DNA of 64,000 nucleotides from Sipunculus nudus (Eukaryota > Annelida > Sipuncula > Golfingiida > Sipunculidae), in the NCBI GenBank assembly GCA_026874595.1, contig CM049313.1, positions 53,307,659 through 53,371,658 on the forward strand. Reading direction: 5' to 3'. Below, in pieces: positions 26,444-34,424 of this stretch. The notes beneath the pieces are model-generated. The model saw nothing but the letters and a program-made list of their open reading frames with translations, was not told the origin of the DNA and did not search any database. Each line of letters starts with the position of its first letter. The first letter of the stretch is position 1. The translations under genes and the position numbers were made by a program.

Positions 26444-26706
26444 GGGCTCGAATAAGTATATATTCGTCTGGGCTCAAATTAGTATATATTCCTCTTGGCT
26501 CAAATTAGTATATATTCCTCTGGGCTAAAATTAATATATAGTATCTTGGCTCAAATTCAGGGCTCAATTTGGAATATAATCCTCTCGGCTAAAATTGATA
26601 TATAATCCTCTGGGCTTAAGTAAATATGTATCCCTCTTGATAAATTTGATACTCCGCGGAGGAATGCATGTGCTCCCTGAATTAAAATTTAATTAAATGT
26701 TACCAG
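25058..26706 (+). other. Mucin intron, 1.65 kb
   Basis: Donor GTAAGT, acceptor gttaccag. Contains a palindromic TATCGATA...TATCGATA stretch near 25305-25331 and the 'ggctcaaat' minisatellite with (TA)n described at 26140-26640. Confidence 0.65.
26140..26640 (+). repeat. Degenerate ~30 bp AT-rich minisatellite with embedded (TA)n
   Basis: The motif gggctcaaatta(g/a)tatata ttcctct repeats about fifteen times with variations and is interrupted by (TA)n runs at about 26231-26310 and 26399-26440. It lies entirely inside a mucin intron. Confidence 0.8.
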
Positions 26707-26829
26707 GTATCCCCGCCGGTACAGGAGAGCCTGCAGCGGTACGCTGAGATGTCACCCGAAGAGCTAGCCACCACTGTTGATGAGGAAGCCTTATTAGAAA
26801 ACTTAAAGAACGTCGACACCAGTCAAAGG
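26707..26829 (+). CDS. Mucin exon: cytoplasmic tail
   Basis: A 123-nt exon with acceptor gttaccag, phase 0 on both sides. It encodes VSPPVQESLQRYAEMSPEEL followed by an acidic helix-like stretch (DEEALLENLKNVDTSQR). The right boundary uses CAAAGG|GCAAGT, a GC-AG type donor at 26830. Reading through instead gives a hydrophobic run (LTIFSGVIVTFLKLEVLLIL) and a stop at about 26920, which makes no sense inside the cell and looks like intron. The codon run is compact, polar and coding-like. Confidence 0.75.
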
Positions 26830-28019
26830 GCAAGTATTCCCGCCCTGACTATATTTAGTGGCGTTATTGTGACGTTCTTAAAACTCGAAGTATTGTTAAT
26901 ATTGTCTATGGTATAATGAATCGTGACTTATAACTGTTGACGCAATTATCAGGCTCACGATCTGAAGAACAAAAACTGTCTCGTGATTTAATACTTGGAA
27001 CGCAAGTTATCGGGCCCAGTATCTATATATCGTGTAAAACAGATAACTGTAAACATGTAATATGGAAATACAGGACAAGACGTTCGGGCGAATGCTTAAT
27101 GATGATGAAACGTACACGAATTCTCAAGTTTGTGAAACGATTTATTTTACGGGAAAAAAATCATTAGTAATCGGAGACAACGTAATATATGCCAAATACT
27201 GGTTATATACGGGGAAAAAAACTTCCCTAAAAAGCAATAAATACAAGAACAGGCGTTCTATCATGCAAACTGACGTGCAGTTGATCATACTTACACGGCG
27301 CGAAAATAAATCACCTTTGAGGTCAATGAACAAGGTTAAGAGCTTTCCTGCTGTTTTTGTACCAATGCATTAAAATTTTAGCCCTGCCTGGGCTTTAGTG
27401 TATTGATGTTTACTGCTAAAATGCTTCAAATGAAACGTGGTTCCATGTACCGATAGACGCGACGTAACACAGTTCTAGATCTCATCACTTAAGCCCTGTT
27501 AAGTCTGTATGGCGAATCCCTGATATTTGCATATATTAGGGCGTCACAAAGCTCCTGACTTTTCCCTCGCATTTACATATCAGGCCGCCTAGCCTCCTGT
27601 GAATGGCATCGTTGCTATGAGGAGGCTGACAGCGTCCCATAGGCAATAGACAGCTCAACCCGCTTGGTAACATTCGCACTGAAATCATGCATGTTTTCCG
27701 AAAGTCCATACATGGACTTTCGGGTCCTTTGATACTTGCAGACTCTGCTGTTCGAACATACGGCCATAGGCAAATTTAAGTGTTTTGTAGACAAGGTCGC
27801 ATCGACTTTGTACTGTGTATTTGTTAGTGTTCAATTTACACATGAAAGTTGAGTTGAGTTGCCAACGCGGAACGTCGTGATTGTTTCAGTCAGCCGGTAC
27901 ATGAATAACAGTTTGACTGCGTTCGTCGCGTGTGGACCTGAATATCTCACGCTGATTTGCTGAGCTGGAGACACATTTTAAAACCGGCCTGCTGCAATAA
28001 GCATTGGTCTAATCACAGG

Positions 28020-29347
28020 CGCTTGAATCGCTATTTGTGTTGATCTTGGTTTAAATAGTGTTCAATTTACCTTAACAACAATCCCCTACCGTTTAATGAG
28101 CTTTAAACCATGTTATATCGTTTGCCGCTCTTGTTTATATAATAGATACACAAGGCCGGCTTCCAAGTCTGCGGACGAGTCTGTATCCATTAAGCGACGA
28201 ACAGACAGATTTATCCCAGATTACTATTTCCATCATTATCAACCAATCAGGTGTTAGGTTCCAGGTACGCTCTTTACACAGCGCTTTACCTAAAGGGCTA
28301 CTACCTATATCGTAAGGCGCTGTTTGTTATGACCTCGTATCCTGAATTGCAACACTAGAGGGGAGCACTGTATTTTTGTCCAATCAGATGAGACCTTGTG
28401 CTGGAAGACAAAGCAAAGCGAGGAATACACGGAGCCAATCATATTCATTTCTTTTTGAGTGACAGCTCATCCCCCAGCGTAACCGTCTGAACAGGCCACA
28501 GGCTCAGAGAGAATTGCCCCTGACGTGGTTTGCTTAGGGCCTTGTGCGCATAGGATGCTCGGCCGGTGAGCTGTAATTCAAACGAAACGTAACAACAAAG
28601 GCTGCGTGCACCTCGCTGGCTGGTTTCAGTTCTGCAGACAACAGATACATGGCTACGCTAACATATTCATAATGTCATAATGTCATAGTCGATGATGCGA
28701 GAATGCAGAGGGAGCAATTTAAATTCGACCGGAAAATCGTCAAGCGACGCTTGAAGCGCAGCAATGGGCGGAGCCAGGATGCCTGTCGAGTGTTTGTTTA
28801 TTGGCATCTGATTGGCTGCTTGTCACATCATACGCACGTTTATTTCAGTGGACAACGAACCGCCATCTGGTGTCTAAATATATCATAAACGGTCACAGCT
28901 AGCAGCGTGAAAATCAGTTGCTTCTTTAGAAGCGCAAGATTTCCGCTGCCTCGGGAGCGTAGGTTCCAGGGGGGAATCCTTACTGCTGACCAAGATACAT
29001 GGGGATTTCCTTGTTTGGGGTAACAGCTGCTTAATGGATACAGACTAGTTACAAGAGCTCATTACATGCGGTACACTGTGTGTATTGGAATTGTTGATGC
29101 TTTTATAGAAAGAAGAACTGGCCATTTAACCACTGTAAGTTTCTTCCCTCGAAAATCTTTCAATTGATTTCTTGTATTATCGCCTACCCGTCCGCAGACT
29201 TGGGAGCCGGCCTTGTGTATCTATTATATAAACAAGTACCGGCAAACGATATAACATGGTTTAAAGCTCATTAAACGGTAGGGGATTGTTGTTAAGGTTA
29301 ATTGAACACTATTTAAACCAAGATCAACACAAATAGCGATTCAAGCG
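28020..29347. mobile_element. Foldback/TIR element with ~156-bp inverted arms
   Basis: Arm 28020-28175 is the near-perfect reverse complement of 29191-29347; only a handful of bases differ, plus a C/A-T swap near 28134. Both arms begin CGCTTGAATCG when read inward. A further short inverted match (28176-28195 with 29033-29052) lies inside. The 7-mer gtctaat flanks both sides (28007-28013 and 29348-29354), with six extra bases on the left, so it may be the target duplication. A second transposon sits inside, between the arms. No transposase frame is visible. Confidence 0.8.
28266..28961. mobile_element. Non-autonomous DNA transposon, copy 1 (9-bp TSD)
   Basis: A 696-bp element bounded by TACGCTC and GAGCGTA. 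The imperfect terminal inverted repeat also matches at AGCG about 15 bases in. It is flanked by the perfect 9-bp target duplication ggttccagg (28257-28265 and 28962-28970). It is closely similar along its whole length to 59569-60268, which has a different 9-bp duplication. A 9-bp duplication fits Mutator-like elements best among known animal families; Merlin (8-9 bp) is an alternative. It is nested in the foldback element. Confidence 0.88.
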
Positions 29348-30007
29348 GTCTAATAAACAGTGACACTGATTCACTGAGGCTGAGGATCATATATAGTGTT
29401 AAAAATCTTGCCGTACTTAAATAGCCGAGGACCTAAACATATTAAGACTGATAAAATTGGAATAGATATATAGCTAACTGGAAGCCCACAATAGGCTGTT
29501 ACTAAATAAACCATATTGGTTTTGAAAAAAAGAATTATGGGAAAGACCACTTGGTTACTCCTTACGTCACTGGGAAAGACCTTAGTTCAGCGAGGCGATG
29601 ATGTGTAGCGCTGACTGTCCAGAACGGCCTAAGTTGACCAGTCGATGAAATAAGAGGGTCAGAGAGAGTAATTAGTTATGTAAGTTGCCGCGTGGTAGCA
29701 GTACCGGCACTAAATGCGACAAAGTGAGAGCCGTTTGATATCTCTGTCAGAGCCATTTCATTCACGGGGCCAGTCTATAAAAATTCCGCATCTTTCTTAC
29801 AAGCAGGTCACTCGCTGCGTCGCGTTGAGACCTTGCTCAATGAGCCGCCGTTGCAAAAGCATGAATTTCTTCAGATAATTTCATGATGATTCAAATATAT
29901 CATCCCGTAAAAAGGATTTAGGATGAGCAAAGGTCTTCAAATGCTGACATTATGTTTATATGTTCCCGTAACATCGTTTAGACCGCTTAGATAACTCACA
30001 ATAATGA

Positions 30008-30008
<1 letters not shown>

Positions 30009-30067
<59 letters not shown>

Positions 30068-30082
30068 ATTATTATTATTATT
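30009..30082. repeat. (TA)n followed by (TTA)n
   Basis: About 54 bp of TA and then seven TAT/TTA triplets, ending just before the acceptor of the terminal mucin exon. Confidence 0.95.
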
Positions 30083-30090
30083 GTTTCCAG

Positions 30091-30150
30091 TATGTCATCC
30101 AGAGAGCGAGGCTATCAGACTTCAGCACGTCCGACCTGGTGCGGGTTTGA
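30091..30150 (+). CDS. Mucin terminal exon
   Basis: After acceptor ttattgtttccag, phase 0 translation gives YVIQRARLSDFSTSDLVRV and a stop TGA at 30148-30150. It follows on naturally from the polar, acidic NVDTSQR end of the previous exon. The last three residues Val-Arg-Val fit a class II PDZ ligand (hydrophobic-x-hydrophobic at the C-terminus), suggesting a link to a scaffold. An AATAAA lies about 320 bases downstream. The competing candidate exon at 31411 was rejected. The call rests on splice signal, phase and composition, not on homology. Confidence 0.6.
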   Translation, partial: YVIQRARLSDFSTSDLVRV

Positions 30151-30490
30151 ATTGGGAACGGTGTCGACCTCTTAATTCATTATATATTGAGTTCTGCAGC
30201 AGACACACTGCCCCCCTTACAAAACGTCAGCAGGACATGCAAATAATTTGAATGATTGTATTAAAAAAAGTGATAATACATTTAAAATTCGGTTAGACTT
30301 TGTTGCATACGCAAAGCAATATAAACGTAGTATTTGACAATATTAAACGACAGCGTGAATATATACCCTGTAATATTTTATACATAAAAAGTGTTTAAGT
30401 TCGAGTTGGAGGACATAACATTTTATCTTTAAGTTTTGATAATGAACTTATGTATATATTTGTGGAGAATAAAGAAATTTTATGTTATAA
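30151..30490 (+). other. Mucin 3' UTR
   Basis: AT-rich sequence after the stop at 30150, ending shortly after the AATAAA at 30468-30473. Confidence 0.5.
30468..30473 (+). terminator. Poly(A) signal AATAAA
   Basis: Perfect hexamer in gagAATAAAgaaat, at a suitable distance from the mucin stop codon, followed by a T-rich stretch. Confidence 0.5.
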
Positions 30491-30607
30491 GGTAAATTTT
30501 TCGCTTGAATATTGTCACGATTAGGATCAAGACGGTTTAACCGAATTGGGTTCACAGGGATATTCTGGGTGGTCACGGCTGCAATTTTGCTACAGCCACA
30601 ATGAAAA

Positions 30608-30995
30608 TAGTCTCGCCAAGAGACGCCAGGTGCCGCTAGCGCTCTGCACCAGTACGTCTGTTATTGGACGCCATTTTTTTTTAATAACGGAGGTGTTATT
30701 TTGCATGCGCAAGGAATCCCCTTATTATCCCACCCTCGCAATAGACAAGCAAAAGTGGATAATTTTTGCCACACAAGCAACAATATTGTTTACTTGTCTT
30801 TGTTGGGGTCTGCCGGGTCTGTGCAACAGTGCAAGGACCACATCCATTCTGGATTCACCTCCGGATGCTAAGGGGGTTTCCTAGCGCATGGCAAACATCA
30901 CTTCCGTTTTTCAAGATTCTTGAAAAAAAAGACGTCCAATAACGGACATACTGATGCAGAGCGGTAGCGGCACCTGGCGTCTGTTGGAGAGACTA
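30608..30995. mobile_element. 388-bp MITE with ~63-bp TIRs and 9-bp TSD
   Basis: The ends read TAGTCTCGCCAAGAGACGCC and, reversed, TAGTCTCTCCAACAGACGCC. The inverted repeat continues for about 63 bases with few mismatches, to GTTATTGGACG. The 9-mer caatgaaaa flanks both ends exactly (30599-30607 and 30996-31004). There is no transposase frame. Long terminal repeats and a 9-bp duplication suggest a Mutator-like derivative, unrelated in sequence to the 696-bp element. Confidence 0.88.
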
Positions 30996-31004
30996 CAATG
31001 AAAA

Positions 31005-32561
31005 CCGAGAGCGATACGCCCTCTATACAACGTAATTTTTAGAGCGTCAGACTTTGTCCGATATCTTATATCAGTCGAAACATTTCAATATCCTGATCAA
31101 CACATAAGCATTACACTGTTTGTGAAATTTAAGAATATCAGAAAATGAAGTTTCTCCCAATATTGTCTGTGACAGGGTTATTGAAAAATGATTTGGTATT
31201 GAAGTCTTGTGTAACCAATTAATCCCATCTATGTGAAAGTATTTATGTCTTAAACAATATTGAAAATATTTAACTGTTACTGATATAAGACAGTGTGAGA
31301 ACTTCATTTATATAGCCTGATCTGTCTATATATACGTATGTCTGCTTGTATGCATGTATGTCAGTATGTGTACATGAACTTGTACATCAAAAGCACATTT
31401 TCACTTGTAGATGACCCAGATTCAAGAAAGTATACGGAATTTTTTTTAAACTGCTCACTCACTCAAAATTATTCAGTGAGGCATGGATTCTGCAGTCTTT
31501 GTTTTGTTGAGAATATATATCTCATTTAATTGTGGTTATCTATAAATAATACCAGTTTTAAACTACATGTATTTGTTCACATGTTAACAAGCGGGCTGTA
31601 AACTAAACAGAAAACACAGAGCATTTTCACTGGTTCATTCAGTCACATGGTTTAAGTTCAATAGTCAGTTTCCCCCTTCTCTGCAAGTTTACCGGAATCA
31701 TAAAAAAATACGTGAGGAAGGAGTTAATCGTTGATTGTTTAACAAAAAAGATATAAAGTCCGTAAACGTGAAAACCCAATGAAATCGAGCATGTCTTGAT
31801 ATTTCATCAAACACCATACTAACGACATCTGCCTGAGACGTTTTACATTCGGGGTTCGGGTTTAGGTAGATATATAATTTATCAAATTATAATAGTGTCA
31901 GAGACGAACTTAACGTTTACTAGATTTCTTTCGTAGTTTTTTACTTGATTTTTTAAATGTTTTATAATATAATTATTATGATTATTCACCGGTTACCAGG
32001 AGCGGATCCATGGGAGGGGTCCCGGTTTTTTTAAGTCACCACAACCTTTTAAGAATTTTAGACCATAATATGTTTTAGGGTTTTAGACCAATTTTTGCGG
32101 CCTGCACCTCTCCCCCTTTTCCGGATCACGGGACTTTTGTTTAAGTTTTGTCATTAGTCCTCCTGGGTTTGGACCCCTACTTTTCCGTGTCATGGATCCA
32201 GCCCTGTTTACCCAGGGACTAAGAAAGTTATAAACTGAAACGTATGCGGCAGCAGAGACCGAATTAACCATTAAAAAGTGAAAACAGACACTGAACCAAA
32301 CTTTATAAACTTGTAGAATAGCACTGAATCGCCGGTGTTAGCCATACTTTTGTATACATTATTTCTCCTAACCGAAGCGAGCCATTACATGGTAAACAAA
32401 GCAGCAGCTAGTCCGTTCACAACGACTCATGCGATAATCTGACTGGATTTACACAAACGAACGGACGACCCTTGAACTAGTCTTAATAAAACAGTAAAAC
32501 AATTTTAGGACACAAAAAAGCAACCTTCCCTCTGATTCACCCACCGACAAACTCTACCAAG

Positions 32562-32592
<31 letters not shown>

Positions 32593-33110
32593 CACGCCCG
32601 TCTCATAAATTCATACATCTTGAAGATCACCTTAACATACCAATGATGATGCAATCTAATTGGCCTTTATTTCGTCACATAACAGTGGAACGATCACACC
32701 AATACTGTCTAACCAATAAAAACTTTGTTCCAGGCATAACAACAGTTGAAGTGAAACCCGCCTGTCTTGAACCAACCCTTTGACAATCGGTTTACAAATC
32801 GGTTTACAAGCGCTGAACAAAACGAGGGATTAAACTCCTGTTTAAACAGTGCGGCGGGTGACTCTTGTTGCAACATACTCCTAACTTTCTCTCCGGTACG
32901 ACTTAAAACAGTTTAACCATTTAACGGGCACAATTAATCCGAATGATCCTGACTAAATCATTGTAGACGACTATTCAAGCAACCACAATGTTTACAAACG
33001 TGGGAGAGGCATATTTTAACTATGAACATAAATAACATATTGCTTATCATATTAAACCCCAATATCTCTTTGCCAAAAACGATGAAACTGGCGTTATCTC
33101 CGTAGACGAT
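31005..33110. other. Intergenic DNA between mucin and receptor genes
   Basis: AT-rich, without a convincing gene. Contains a short MITE-like block (31997-32206) and a poly(T) at 32561-32584. Confidence 0.6.
31997..32206. mobile_element. Short hAT-like MITE remnant
   Basis: The left end is CAGGAGCGGATCCATGGGAG. The right end, reversed, is CAGGGCTGGATCCATGACAC, giving inverted ends matching at about 13 of the first 16 bases. CAGG(G/A)GCGGATCC is a familiar hAT-type terminus in animals. No clean 8-bp target duplication could be read. A related left end (caggggcagatccagg) occurs at 58782. Confidence 0.45.
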
Positions 33111-34010
33111 GTAACAGGTGTGATCCCCGTGGACAATGGAACTGTTGTATTCCCCGTTGACGATGGAACTTGTGTGTTCCCCGTTGACGATGAAACTGTT
33201 GTATTCCCCGTTCACGATGGAACTGGTGTGTTCCATGTTCACGGTGGAACTGGTGTGTTCCCCGTAGACGATGGAACTGTTGTATTCCCCGTTGACGATG
33301 GAACTGGTGTGTTCCCTGTTGACGATGGAACTGTTGTGTTTCCTGTTGACGATGGAACGGTTTGGTTCCCCTTTGACGATGGAACTGTTGTGTTTCCCGT
33401 AGACGATGGAACTGTTGTGTTACCCGTAGACGATGGAACTGGTGTGTTCCCCGTGTACGATGGAACTGTTGTATTCCCCGTTGACGATGGAACTGGCGTG
33501 TTCCCCGTTGACGATGGAACGATTCTTTTCCCCGTAGACGATGGAACTGGTGTGTTCCCCGTGGGCGATGGAATTACTGTATTCCCCGTTGGCGACGGAA
33601 CTGTTGTGTATCCCTTTGACGATGGAACTGTTGGGTTCCCCGTTGACGATCGAAATGGTTTTTTCCCCATTGACGATCGAACTGGTGTGTTCCCCGTTGA
33701 CGATGGAACTGATGTGTTCTCCGTTGACGATGAAACTGTTGTGTTCCCCGTTGGCGGTGGAACGTTTGTGTTCCCTGTTGATGATGGAACTGTTGTTTTG
33801 CCTGTTGACGATGGAACTGTTTGGTTCCCCTTTGACGATGGAACTGTTGTGTTTCCCGTTGACAATGGAACTGATGTATTCCCCGTTGAGGATGGAACTG
33901 TTGTGTTACCTGTTGACGATGGAACTGGTGTGTTCCCCGTTGACGATGGAACTGGTGTGTTCCCCGTTGACGATGAAACTGTTGTGTTCCCTGTAGACGA
34001 TGGAACTGGT
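33110..34010 (-). repeat. 27-bp minisatellite, about 33 units, mostly coding
   Basis: On the + strand the unit is gacgatggaactgttgtg plus ttccccgtt; on the minus strand it encodes V-P-S-S-T-G-N-T-(T/P). About 30 units form the receptor's C-terminal tail. The stop at 33241-33239 lies inside the array, and about four more units continue past it toward 33110. Confidence 0.92.
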
Positions 34011-34424
34011 GTTCTTCCAATTTGCAATGGAGTTGGTGTTTTCCCCGTTGAAGACGTCAGATATTTTCTTCGCATGACGGTATATGCTACGGCATTGAAC
34101 ATGCCACCCCAGTTACTGAAAATGACGATAGATGTCAGCAGCACCCGTCCCGGTGGCTCCCACAGCGCCCAAATATCATATACAATGAGCGGGAACCACT
34201 GTAAAAGATACGCTATGATGAATAGCAACATAACACGGGCCGACTTGTGATACCGCCGTTTTCGGTCAGTGTCGAGCTGCGATTCGGAAATCGGTCCTGA
34301 TGATCTCATCTTCCACCAGATGGCGCCATAGCACACGGCGCTTGCCGCGAAGATCAGCGTCAGAAGCCATCCTTTCACTATGTTCATGATACGGCCAAGT
34401 TGACTTCCAATAGCAAACAAACAC
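33239..34424 (-). CDS. Seven-transmembrane receptor, exon 2 (TM5-TM7 and repetitive tail)
   Basis: Second coding exon of a G-protein-coupled receptor. The acceptor is tatatacag ending at 34425; the first base completes a Trp codon split with exon 1. Residues 218-611 follow: Cys218 (extracellular loop 2), TM5 about 235-255 (GWLLTLIFAASAVCYGAIWW), a basic loop (DRKRRYHKSAR), TM6 about 279-303 (FIIAYLLQWFPLIVYDIW) and TM7 about 310-333 (IVIFSNWGGMFNAVAYTV). There is no NPxxY motif; TM7 ends NAVAYTVMRRKY instead. From residue 340 the tail is about 30 nine-residue Ser/Thr/Pro repeats, probably intracellular and rich in phosphorylatable sites. The TTG at 34420 is not the start; it lies inside the spliced frame. 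Confidence 0.88.

Larger units (their letters stand above)
26830..30090 (+). other. Last mucin intron (GC-AG), 3.3 kb, with nested transposons
   Basis: Donor GCAAGT at 26830, acceptor ttattgtttccag ending at 30090. It holds a foldback element (28020-29347) with a 696-bp transposon nested inside, and (TA)n/(TTA)n at 30009-30082. The section 26940-27980 has no recognisable element or gene. Confidence 0.6.

Noticed and set aside
30546..30884. 112-codon plus frame
   Set aside because: It spans the left arm of the 388-bp MITE and has no transposase features.
31411..31449. Alternative terminal mucin exon (acceptor tttcacttgtag, then 12 codons and TAA)
   Set aside because: Phase fits, but it lies beyond the AATAAA at 30468 and a MITE. 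The exon at 30091 is nearer, has better coding composition and a matching poly(A) signal.
33120..34250. Plus-strand 376-codon frame of PVDDGT repeats
   Set aside because: Antisense of the receptor tail minisatellite. The minus frame continues into TM5-TM7 and is the real one.
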